Below are positions 56,997 through 64,000 of a stretch of 64,000 nt of DNA, piece after piece; the first letter of the stretch is position 1; every line of letters begins with the position of its first letter. This DNA is from Pseudomonadota bacterium (GTDB lineage: Bacteria > Pseudomonadota > Gammaproteobacteria > Burkholderiales > Burkholderiaceae_C): NCBI GenBank assembly GCA_023387335.1, contig JAEWIF010000037.1, forward strand, positions 4,568 through 68,567, given 5' to 3'. Position numbers and translations under genes: made by a program. Under the pieces are notes generated by a model that was given only the letters and a program-made list of their open reading frames with translations, was not told where the DNA came from and did no database searches.

Positions 56997-58496
56997 GTGA
57001 TCACCGAACTCGAATTCAAGAGCCTGGCACTGCAAGGCTTCAACCGCATCCCGCTGATGGCGGAAGCTTTCGCGGACCTCGAAACACCGCTCTCGCTCTA
57101 TCTCAAGCTGGCCCACGGCCGGGGCAACGGCAAGCACAGCTTCCTGCTCGAATCCGTCGTCGGCGGCGAGCGTTTCGGCCGCTACAGCTTCATCGGCCTG
57201 CCCGCCCGCACGCTGCTTCGGGCCACCGGCTTCGGCGCCGACGCGGCGACCGAAGTCGTCACCGACGGCCAGGTGGTCGAGCGGGTGCGCGGCAATCCGC
57301 TGGACTTCGTCGGCGAGTACCAGAAGCGCTTCAAGGTGGCCTTGCGTCCCGGGCTGCCGCGCTTCTGTGGCGGCCTCGCCGGCTACTTCGGCTACGACGT
57401 GGTGCGCCACATCGAGAAGAAGCTGGAGAAGAGCTGTCCGCCCGACACGCTGGGCTGCCCCGACATCCTGCTGCTGCAGACCGAGGAACTGGCCGTCATC
57501 GACAACCTGTCGGGCAAGCTCTACCTGATCGTCTATGCCGACCCGGCGCGGCCCGAGGCGTACAGCAACGCGAAGAAGCGGCTGCGCGAACTCAAGGAGC
57601 AGTTGAAGTACTCGGTCAGCGCGCCGCAGGTGAAGCAGACCCAGAGCTTCCCGGCCGAGCGCGAGTTCTCCAAGGCCGACTACCTGAAGGCGGTGGACCG
57701 CGCCAAGGAGCTGATCGCCGCCGGCGACTTCATGCAGGTGCAGGTCGGCCAGCGCATCAAGAAGCGCTTCACCGAGTCGCCGCTGTCGCTGTACCGCGCG
57801 CTGCGTTCGCTGAATCCCAGCCCCTACATGTACTACTACGACTTCGGCGAGTTCCAGGTGGTAGGCGCCTCGCCGGAGATCCTGGTGCGGCAGGAGCAGG
57901 TGGAAGAGGGCCAGAAGGTGACGATCCGTCCGCTGGCCGGCACGCGTCCGCGCGGCGCGACGGTCGAGCGCGACAAGGTGGTCGAGCAGGAACTGGTCAG
58001 CGATCCCAAGGAGCGCGCCGAGCACGTGATGCTGATCGACCTGGCGCGCAACGACATCGGGCGCATCGCCAGGACGGGCAGCGTGAAGGTGACCGAGGCC
58101 TTCGCCGTCGAGCGCTACAGCCACGTGATGCATATCGTGAGCAACGTCGAGGGCCTGCTGAACGAAGGCATGGACAGCATCGACGTGCTCAAGGCGACCT
58201 TCCCGGCCGGCACCCTGACCGGCGCGCCCAAGGTGCACGCGATGGAGCTGATCGACCAGCTCGAGCCCAGCAAGCGCGGCCTGTACGGCGGCGCCTGCGG
58301 CTACCTCAGCTACGCCGGCGACATGGACGTGGCCATCGCCATCCGCACGGGCATCGTCAAGGACCAGACGCTGTACGTGCAGGCGGCGGCGGGCGTCGTC
58401 GCGGACTCGGTGCCCGAGCTCGAATGGCAGGAAACCGAAGCGAAGGCGCGGGCGCTGCTGCGCGCTTCCGAACTCGTCGAGGAGGGCCTGGAATGA
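56997..58496 (+). CDS. trpE: Anthranilate synthase component I
   Basis: A 499-residue chorismate-using enzyme, first step of tryptophan synthesis. It starts at GTG 56997 after GTGGAGG. Seen: the feedback motif LLES in HSFLLESVVGGERFGRYSF, GDFMQVQVGQRI, SPYMYYYDFGEFQVVGASPE, RPLAGTRPRGAT and LIDLARNDIGRIA. The stop overlaps trpG (ATGA). It is probably controlled by the trpL attenuator upstream and by tryptophan inhibition. Confidence 0.97.
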   Translation: MITELEFKSLALQGFNRIPLMAEAFADLETPLSLYLKLAHGRGNGKHSFLLESVVGGERFGRYSFIGLPARTLLRATGFGADAATEVVTDGQVVERVRGNPLDFVGEYQKRFKVALRPGLPRFCGGLAGYFGYDVVRHIEKKLEKSCPPDTLGCPDILLLQTEELAVIDNLSGKLYLIVYADPARPEAYSNAKKRLRELKEQLKYSVSAPQVKQTQSFPAEREFSKADYLKAVDRAKELIAAGDFMQVQVGQRIKKRFTESPLSLYRALRSLNPSPYMYYYDFGEFQVVGASPEILVRQEQVEEGQKVTIRPLAGTRPRGATVERDKVVEQELVSDPKERAEHVMLIDLARNDIGRIARTGSVKVTEAFAVERYSHVMHIVSNVEGLLNEGMDSIDVLKATFPAGTLTGAPKVHAMELIDQLEPSKRGLYGGACGYLSYAGDMDVAIAIRTGIVKDQTLYVQAAAGVVADSVPELEWQETEAKARALLRASELVEEGLE

Positions 58497-59062
58497 AGCT
58501 CCTGATGATCGACAACTACGACAGCTTCACCTACAACCTGGTGCAGTACTTCGGCGAGCTGGGTGCGAAGGTGGAGGTGTTCCGCAACGACGAGATCACG
58601 ATCGAGGGCGTCGCCGCGCGCGCGCCGGATCGGCTGGTGATCTCGCCCGGGCCGTGCTCGCCGGCGGAAGCGGGAATCTCGGTCGCGGCCATCCGGCACT
58701 TCGCCGGCAAGCTGCCCATCCTGGGCGTTTGCCTGGGCCACCAGAGCGTCGGCGCCGCGTTCGGCGGCAACATCATCCGCGCCGCGCAGCTGATGCACGG
58801 CAAGACCAGCGTGATCACGACCACGCGCCAGGGCGTGTTCGCGGACCTGCCGGAGCGCTTCACCGTCAACCGCTACCACTCGCTGGCGATCGAGAAGAGC
58901 ACCTGCCCGCGCGAGCTGGAGACGACGGCCTGGACCGACGACGGCGAGATCATGGGCGTGCGGCATCGCGAGTTGCCGATCCAGGGCGTGCAGTTCCACC
59001 CCGAGTCCATCCTCACCGAGCACGGCCACGCGATGCTGAAGAACTTCCTGGAGCAGAAATGA
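58493..59062 (+). CDS. trpG: Anthranilate synthase component II (glutamine amidotransferase)
   Basis: A 189-residue class I amidotransferase supplying ammonia to TrpE. The nucleophile Cys80 is in LGVCLGHQSVG, and the His-Glu pair is in GVQFHPESILTEHG. It begins MKLLMIDNYDSFTYNLVQYF. It may also serve p-aminobenzoate synthesis (PabA), as in many bacteria with one shared subunit. Overlaps of four bases on both sides bind it tightly to trpE and ltaE. Confidence 0.96.
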   Translation: MKLLMIDNYDSFTYNLVQYFGELGAKVEVFRNDEITIEGVAARAPDRLVISPGPCSPAEAGISVAAIRHFAGKLPILGVCLGHQSVGAAFGGNIIRAAQLMHGKTSVITTTRQGVFADLPERFTVNRYHSLAIEKSTCPRELETTAWTDDGEIMGVRHRELPIQGVQFHPESILTEHGHAMLKNFLEQK

Positions 59063-60111
59063 GCGAGAAGAACGTCATCGACCTGCGCAGCGACACCGTC
59101 ACCCGGCCCACCGCCGCGATGCGCGAGGCCATGATGGCCGCGCCGCTGGGCGACGACGTCTTCGGCGACGATCCCAGCGTCAACGCGCTGCAGGACAGGA
59201 TCGCTTCGATGCTCGGATTCGAGGCGGCGCTGTTCATGCCCACGGGCACGCAGAGCAACCTGTGCGGCGTGCTGTCGCACTGCCAGCGCGGCGACGAGTA
59301 CATCGTCGGCCAGTTCCAGCACTGCTACCGCTGGGAAGGCGGCGGCGCCGCCGTGTTCGGCAGCGTGCAGCCGCAGCCGCTGGAACACCAGGCCGACGGC
59401 ACGCTGGCGCTCGATGCGATCGAGGCCGCCATCAAGCCCGACGACCCGCATTTCGCGCGAACGCGCCTGCTGGCGCTGGAGAACACGCTGGGCGGCAAGG
59501 TGATGCCGATGGCGTACCTGGAGCAAGCTACGACGCTGGCTCGCAAGCGCGGGTTGGCGACGCACCTGGACGGCGCGCGCCTGTTCAATGCGGCCGTGGC
59601 GGTCGCGGCGGGCGACGGCGGTGACGCGAACCGTGCCGCGCGTGCCATCGCCGGCCATTTCGACTCCGTCTCGGTCTGCTTCAGCAAGGGACTGGGCGCG
59701 CCGGCCGGATCGGCGCTGTGCGGCTCGAAGGATCTGATCGCGCGCGCCCGCCGCATCCGCAAGATGGCCGGCGGCGCGATGCGACAGGCCGGCGTGCTGG
59801 CGGCGGCGGCGGCGCATGCCCTGGACCATCACGTGGCGCGCCTGTCGCAGGACCATGCGCTGGCCGCGCGGCTGGCCAAGGGCATCTCCGGCATCGACGG
59901 CGTGCAGGTGGAAGCGCCGCAGACCAACATCGTGTTCGTGGACCTCACCGGCGTGGCGCGCGAGCGCGGCGCCGCGCTGCTCGAGGCGCTGAAGTCCGAA
60001 GGCGTGCTGGCCACCGGCCTGTACCGCCTGCGCTTCGCCACGCACCTGGACGTGGACCCGGCCGGCATCGACCGCGCCGTGGCCGCGTTCCGGCGCTTCT
60101 TCCGCGCCTGA
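59059..60111 (+). CDS. ltaE: Low-specificity L-threonine aldolase
   Basis: A 350-residue PLP enzyme splitting L-threonine or allo-threonine to glycine and acetaldehyde. Seen: VIDLRSDTVTRPTAAMREAM, PLGDDVFGDDPSVNALQ, LFMPTGTQSNLCGVLSHC, HLDGARLFNAAVA and the PLP lysine Lys210 in SVCFSKGLGAPAGS. It overlaps trpG by four bases, so it is translated as part of the trp operon, although its reaction is unrelated to tryptophan. Confidence 0.93.
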   Translation: MSEKNVIDLRSDTVTRPTAAMREAMMAAPLGDDVFGDDPSVNALQDRIASMLGFEAALFMPTGTQSNLCGVLSHCQRGDEYIVGQFQHCYRWEGGGAAVFGSVQPQPLEHQADGTLALDAIEAAIKPDDPHFARTRLLALENTLGGKVMPMAYLEQATTLARKRGLATHLDGARLFNAAVAVAAGDGGDANRAARAIAGHFDSVSVCFSKGLGAPAGSALCGSKDLIARARRIRKMAGGAMRQAGVLAAAAAHALDHHVARLSQDHALAARLAKGISGIDGVQVEAPQTNIVFVDLTGVARERGAALLEALKSEGVLATGLYRLRFATHLDVDPAGIDRAVAAFRRFFRA

Positions 60112-60121
60112 AGACCTCGCC

Positions 60122-60772
60122 ATGCCGGACCTGCACCACCTGCTGCTCTTCATCGCCGCTGGCTGGCTGCTCAACCTGACGCCCGGCCCGGACGTGCTCT
60201 ACATCGTCACGAACGCGCTGCGATCGGGCGCGCGCGCCGGCGTCGTCGCGGGACTGGGCATCACCGCCGGCTGCTTCGTCCACGTGTTCGCCGCCGCCGT
60301 AGGCGTGGGCGCGCTGCTGGCCACTTCGGCGACCGCGTTCACCGTGCTCAAGTGGATCGGCGCGGCCTACCTCCTGTTCATGGGCGTGAAGCTGCTCGTG
60401 TCCAGGGCGCCCAAGGAGGTCGCGGACCTCGACGCGCTGGCGCGCACCCAACAACCGGGTTCGCTCGGAAAGATCTTCCGCGGCGGCTTCTGGACCAACG
60501 TGCTCAACCCGAAGGTGGCGATCTTCTTCCTGGCCTTCGTGCCGCAGTTCATCGCGCCCGACTCGCCGAACAAGGCGATGGCCTTCGTGCTGCTGGGCGT
60601 GCTGTTCAACGTCAACAGCATCCCGGTGAATTCGGGCTGGGCGCTGGCGGCCGCCTGGATGGCACGCCACGGCGCGGTGCAGCGCGGCATGCACTGGCTG
60701 GACCGCGCCGCCGGCTTCATGTTCATCGCGTTCGGCGCCCGCCTGGCGCTTTCCGACAATCCGTCCCGCTGA
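60122..60772 (+). CDS. LysE/RhtB-family amino acid exporter
   Basis: A 216-residue inner-membrane protein with about six hydrophobic segments and the family signature LNLTPGPDVLYIVTNALRSG, then GITAGCFVHVFAAAVGVGAL and GGFWTNVLNPKVAIFFLAFV. Members export threonine, homoserine or other amino acids. It follows ltaE by ten bases and lies between trpG and trpD; the substrate is unknown. Confidence 0.9.
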   Translation: MPDLHHLLLFIAAGWLLNLTPGPDVLYIVTNALRSGARAGVVAGLGITAGCFVHVFAAAVGVGALLATSATAFTVLKWIGAAYLLFMGVKLLVSRAPKEVADLDALARTQQPGSLGKIFRGGFWTNVLNPKVAIFFLAFVPQFIAPDSPNKAMAFVLLGVLFNVNSIPVNSGWALAAAWMARHGAVQRGMHWLDRAAGFMFIAFGARLALSDNPSR

Positions 60773-60786
60773 CCGAGGAGAGGCTC

Positions 60787-61818
60787 ATGTCCATCACCCC
60801 CCAGGAGGCGCTGCAGCGCACCATCGAGCACCGCGAGATCTTCCACGACGAGATGCTCACCGTCGTGCGGCAGATCATGAGCGGCGAGCTCTCGCCCGTC
60901 ATGACGGCGGCCCTGATCACCGGCCTGCGGGTGAAGAAGGAAACCATCGGCGAGATCACCGCGGCGGCCGAGGTGATGCGCGAGTTCTCCACCAAGGTCC
61001 ACATCGCCGACAAGAAGAACCTGGTGGACATCGTGGGCACCGGCGGCGACGGCTCGCACACCTTCAACATCTCGACCTGCGCGATGTTCGTGGCCGCGGC
61101 GTCGGGCGCCAAGGTCAGCAAGCACGGCGGCCGCAGCGTCAGCAGCAAGTCCGGCAGCGCCGACGTGCTGGAGAGCCTGGGCGTGAACATCAACCTGTCG
61201 CCCGAGGCCATCGCGCGCTGCGTGCAGGAAGTCGGCATCGGCTTCATGTTCGCGCCCAACCACCACCCCGCGATGAAGAACGTCGCGCCGGTGCGCAAGG
61301 AACTGGGCGTGCGGACCATCTTCAACATCCTGGGCCCGCTGACCAATCCCGCGGGCGCGCCCAACATCCTGATGGGCGTGTTCCACCCCGACCTGGTCGG
61401 CATCCAGGTGCGCGCGCTGCAGCGGCTGCATGCCGAACACGCGCTGGTCGTCTACGGCCGCGACGGCATGGACGAAGTGAGCCTGGGCGCCGCGACCCTG
61501 GTGGGCGAGCTCAAGGACGGCCAGGTTTCCGAATACGAGATCCATCCCGAGGACTTCGGCCTGCCGATGGCGAGCAACCGCGCGCTGAAGGTGGAGACGC
61601 CCGAGCAGTCGCGCGCGATGCTCGCCTCGGTGCTGGACAACCAGCCCGGCGCGGCGCGCGACATCGTGTTGTTCAACGCCGGCGTGGCGCTGTACGCGGC
61701 CAACGTCGCGAGCGACATCAAGTCCGGCATCGAGCGGGCGCGCGAGGCGCTGGCTTCGGGCGCGGCCAGGGCGCGGCTGGACAAGCTGGTCGACCTGTCC
61801 AAGCAACTGGGCAGCTGA
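60787..61818 (+). CDS. trpD: Anthranilate phosphoribosyltransferase
   Basis: A 343-residue enzyme joining anthranilate with PRPP. Seen: LVDIVGTGGDGSHTFNIST (PRPP loop), KHGGRSVSSKSGSADVLESL, FMFAPNHHPAMKNVAPVRKE and FNILGPLTNPAG. GAGGAGAGG precedes ATG 60787. It is separated from trpG by ltaE and the LysE gene, and followed three bases later by trpC. Confidence 0.97.
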   Translation: MSITPQEALQRTIEHREIFHDEMLTVVRQIMSGELSPVMTAALITGLRVKKETIGEITAAAEVMREFSTKVHIADKKNLVDIVGTGGDGSHTFNISTCAMFVAAASGAKVSKHGGRSVSSKSGSADVLESLGVNINLSPEAIARCVQEVGIGFMFAPNHHPAMKNVAPVRKELGVRTIFNILGPLTNPAGAPNILMGVFHPDLVGIQVRALQRLHAEHALVVYGRDGMDEVSLGAATLVGELKDGQVSEYEIHPEDFGLPMASNRALKVETPEQSRAMLASVLDNQPGAARDIVLFNAGVALYAANVASDIKSGIERAREALASGAARARLDKLVDLSKQLGS

Positions 61819-61821
61819 GCG

Positions 61822-62613
61822 ATGGCCGACATCCTGGACAAGATCGTCGCGGTCAAGCGCGAGGAAATCGCGGCGGCCAAGAAGAAGATGCCGCTGGAGG
61901 CCGTGCGCGCGGACGCCGAAAGCCGCGTGCTCACGCGCGACTTCGAAGGCGCGCTGCGCCGCAAGATCGCGGCGGGCAAGAGCGCGGTGATCGCCGAGGT
62001 CAAGAAGGCCAGTCCCAGCAAGGGCGTGCTGCGCCAGGACTTCATCCCGGCCGACATCGCGCAGAGCTACGCCGAGCACGGCGCGGCCTGCCTGTCCGTG
62101 CTGACGGATCGCCAGTTCTTCCAGGGCCAGCCCGATTACCTGAAGCAGGCGCGCGCGTCGTGCGACCTGCCGGTGCTGCGCAAGGACTTCATGGTCGATC
62201 CGTACCAGGTGTACGAATCGCGCGTGATGGGCGCCGACTGCATCCTGCTCATCGCGGCCTGCCTCGAGGATGGGCAGATGGCCGAGCTGGAGCAGATCGC
62301 GCGCAGCCTCGACATGGCGGTACTGGTGGAGGTGCACGACGCGGCCGAGCTGCAGCGCGCGCTCAGGCTCAGGACGCCGCTGGTGGGCATCAACAACCGC
62401 AACCTGCGCAGCTTCGAGGTTTCGCTCGACACCACGCTGGGCATGCTCAAGGACGTGCCGCAGGACCGCCTGCTGGTCACCGAGTCGGGCATCCTGGGCC
62501 CTGCGGACGTCCAGCGGATGCGGGACGCGGGCGTGCATGCCTTCCTGGTGGGCGAGGCGTTCATGCGTGCGCCCGACCCCGGCGAGGCGCTGGCCGCGCT
62601 CTTCGGCGCGTGA
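61822..62613 (+). CDS. trpC: Indole-3-glycerol phosphate synthase
   Basis: A 263-residue TIM-barrel enzyme. Seen: ILDKIVAVKREEIAAAKKKM, AVIAEVKKASPSKGVLRQDF, LPVLRKDFMVDPYQVYESR, VGINNRNLRSFEVSLDTT and LLVTESGILGPADV, containing the catalytic lysines and glutamates. It lacks the TrpF domain, as normal in betaproteobacteria. The stop overlaps the GTG start of ung. Confidence 0.97.
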   Translation: MADILDKIVAVKREEIAAAKKKMPLEAVRADAESRVLTRDFEGALRRKIAAGKSAVIAEVKKASPSKGVLRQDFIPADIAQSYAEHGAACLSVLTDRQFFQGQPDYLKQARASCDLPVLRKDFMVDPYQVYESRVMGADCILLIAACLEDGQMAELEQIARSLDMAVLVEVHDAAELQRALRLRTPLVGINNRNLRSFEVSLDTTLGMLKDVPQDRLLVTESGILGPADVQRMRDAGVHAFLVGEAFMRAPDPGEALAALFGA

Positions 62614-63365
62614 GCGGCGAACAGGCCGTCCTGCCTCTGCAGGACGAGACGCCGGCCCGGCTGCTCGACTGGGATCCTTCCACGCTGAGGCTCGCGCCGG
62701 GCTGGCAGCCGGTCGTGGAGCGGTTCTTCGCGAGCGACACCGGCCGGGCCTTGACGGCGTTCCTGCGGCAGAGGATCGCGGACGGCGCGGTGATCTATCC
62801 GCCGCGCCCCTTGCGAGCGCTCGAAACGACGCCACTTGAAGAGGTGCACGCGGTCATCCTCGGCCAGGACCCGTACCACGGGCCAGGGCAGGCCGAGGGA
62901 TTGGCGTTCTCGGTGGCGCCCGGCGTGAAACTGCCGCCTTCGCTGCGCAACATCTACAAGGAATTGGCTTGCGGCGCTACGGCGCCGGCGCCCGCGAACG
63001 GCTCGCTGCTGCGCTGGGCCGAGCAGGGCGTGCTGCTGCTGAACGCCGTGCTCACGGTCGAGGACGGCCAGCCGGGCAGCCACGCGAAGAAGGGCTGGGA
63101 AGCGCTGACCGACGCGCTGCTGGCCGAGGTGGCGAGCCGCGCCAGTCCTTGCGTCTACCTCCTGTGGGGCGCGTATGCGCAGGCCAAGGCCGGGCTGGTC
63201 GTCTCGACGGCCGGGCAGCACGGGCGCGAGGCGCTGGTGCTGCAGGCCAACCATCCGTCGCCGCTGTCGGCTTCGCGGCCGCCGGTGCCCTTCCTCGGCT
63301 GCGGGCACTTCGCGCAGGCGCGCGGGTGGCTGGCCGAGCGTGGCCACGGCGGATTCTTCGGCTGA
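62610..63365 (+). CDS. ung: Uracil-DNA glycosylase
   Basis: A 251-residue family 1 enzyme removing uracil from DNA. The catalytic loop GQDPYHGPGQAEGLAFSV and the minor-groove loop NHPSPLSASRPPVPFLG are present, along with LLLNAVLTVEDGQPGSHAKK and GWEALTDALL. It has a Comamonadaceae-style N-terminal extension of ~30 residues. GTG 62610 overlaps the trpC stop, placing it at the end of the trp operon. A tRNA promoter follows. Confidence 0.95.
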   Translation: MSGEQAVLPLQDETPARLLDWDPSTLRLAPGWQPVVERFFASDTGRALTAFLRQRIADGAVIYPPRPLRALETTPLEEVHAVILGQDPYHGPGQAEGLAFSVAPGVKLPPSLRNIYKELACGATAPAPANGSLLRWAEQGVLLLNAVLTVEDGQPGSHAKKGWEALTDALLAEVASRASPCVYLLWGAYAQAKAGLVVSTAGQHGREALVLQANHPSPLSASRPPVPFLGCGHFAQARGWLAERGHGGFFG

Positions 63366-63393
63366 GGAAGTATCTCGCCTCGCCGAACCGTGG

Positions 63394-63399
63394 TATATT
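63394..63399 (+). promoter_or_regulatory. -10 element of the tRNA-tuf transcript
   Basis: TATATT lies 12 bases before the mature tRNA-Tyr 5' end. The -35 region is not clear. Confidence 0.5.
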
Positions 63400-63411
63400 T
63401 CGAGGTTCGCC

Positions 63412-63497
63412 GGAGGGGTGCCCGAGTGGCTAAAGGGGGCAGACTGTAAATCTGTTGGCTTACGCCTACGCTGGTTCGAATCCAGCCTCCTCCACCA
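63412..63497 (+). tRNA. tRNA-Tyr (anticodon GTA)
   Basis: 86-base tRNA with a long variable arm. Acceptor GGAGGGG pairs with CTCCTCC, the anticodon GTA is in ACTGTAAATCT, the T-arm is GCTGG-TTCGAAT-CCAGC, and CCA is encoded. Confidence 0.95.
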
Positions 63498-63605
63498 GCC
63501 TCCTTTCAAGGGGGGTTTGGCGAAATGTGCAAGAGATGAGTGGTAGCGAAGAAGGCCGTCGGCTGAGTCCGGCGGGCACCGCCAGGGTCAGGAACTTCGC
63601 CCGAT

Positions 63606-63679
63606 GCGGGTGTAGTTCAATGGTAGAACCTTAGCCTTCCAAGCTAATGACGCGGGTTCGATTCCCGCCACCCGCTCCA
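63606..63679 (+). tRNA. tRNA-Gly (anticodon TCC)
   Basis: 74-base tRNA. Acceptor GCGGGTG / CACCCGC, anticodon stem TTAGC-CTTCCAA-GCTAA with anticodon TCC, T-arm GGGTTCGATTCCC, encoded CCA. Confidence 0.95.
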
Positions 63680-63710
63680 CGGATCGATTGCGCCGGCGAG
63701 AAGAATTTTT

Positions 63711-63785
<75 letters not shown>

Positions 63786-63874
63786 GGTTAGTTTGTTAGT
63801 CGGAGGGGGCGGAGCAGCTCGCACTTGCTCGCTGGTCCATCCCCAGGTCATTCGATGTTTCGGAAGGCGAAAAA

Positions 63875-64000
63875 ATGGCAAAAGGTAAATTCGAGCGCAC
63901 GAAGCCGCACGTGAACGTCGGCACGATCGGCCACGTTGACCACGGCAAGACCACGCTGACGGCGGCGATCACCACCGTGCTGGCCACCAAGTTCGGCGGC
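63875..64000 (+). CDS. tuf: Elongation factor Tu, N-terminal part (continues past window)
   Basis: The first 42 codons of EF-Tu, beginning MAKGKFERTKPHVNVGTIGH, with the GTP-binding P-loop GHVDHGKT at residues 19-26. GGAAGG lies upstream of ATG 63875. It follows tRNA-Thr by 89 bases and is probably co-transcribed with the tRNAs. The frame is open to the end of the window. Confidence 0.97.
   Translation, partial: MAKGKFERTKPHVNVGTIGHVDHGKTTLTAAITTVLATKFGG

Overview
The window is high-GC DNA with dense, short-spaced operons. Gene order and protein sequences suggest a betaproteobacterium of the order Burkholderiales, probably Comamonadaceae (Ramlibacter/Variovorax-like). Supporting signs are split pntAA/pntAB/pntB, ptsN-hprK without an adjacent rapZ, dapB-exbBD-leuS-lptE, trpEG...trpDC-ung, and a tRNA-Tyr/Gly/Thr-tuf block at the right end. 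This assignment comes from recalled family knowledge and not from a database search.

Layout. 1-1.7 kb: end of a secreted ricin-lectin protein, a lone GspC-like periplasmic protein and a 532-nt gap; this part looks less like the rest. 1.7-11 kb: proton-translocating transhydrogenase (pntAA-pntAB-pntB), fadD, a nucleosidase, an outer-membrane-like protein, corA, a patatin phospholipase, an isochorismatase-type hydrolase and two small hydrophilic ORFs. 11.3-13.9 kb: hpf-ptsN-hprK, then fur, with bamE divergent from fur. 13.9-25.8 kb: bamE-dapB-exbB-exbD-leuS-lptE, an ornithine-type aminotransferase, holA-proA, a conserved unknown gene and gshA. 25.8-38 kb: kup behind a terminator-like hairpin, a toxin-antitoxin pair, an orphan glutamate-binding protein, a GST with gshB, several single enzymes, a DHA2 exporter, malate synthase G and a divergent LysR regulator. 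38-46 kb: argS, a SPOR-domain protein, dsbA, lptA-lptB-rpoN, an rRNA methyltransferase and a PIN-domain gene whose 3' end lies in a repeat. 46-53 kb: cinA-type amidase, pgpA, nuclease, thiL, GlsB-type protein, YbdK ligase overlapping an antiporter, apaG and rpe. 53-56.7 kb: a small membrane peptide, a KatE-type catalase, gph and a chalcone-isomerase-like protein. 56.8-63.4 kb: trp leader peptide, then trpE-trpG-ltaE-lysE-trpD-trpC-ung. 63.4-64 kb: three tRNAs and the start of tuf.

Most of the window is core metabolism, envelope biogenesis and translation. The main oddities are these. (1) The KatE-type catalase lacks both distal haem catalytic residues: His is replaced by Asn84 and Asn by Ala157, while the proximal Tyr371 is kept. 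(2) A two-block motif, CCTACW-N14-TGTCSGACAW, followed by CTAC-N4-GATTC, lies upstream of two separate stress-type loci. (3) A trp leader peptide with a Trp-Pro-Trp run starts almost at its own predicted transcription start. (4) kup can only start at a TTG embedded in the T-tract of a terminator-like hairpin. (5) A dispersed inverted repeat supplies the last 15 codons of the PIN-domain gene. (6) Sequence character changes inside pntAA, suggesting recombination or an assembly join.

Limits: motif and family calls were made by eye. No alignment, folding or homology search was run.
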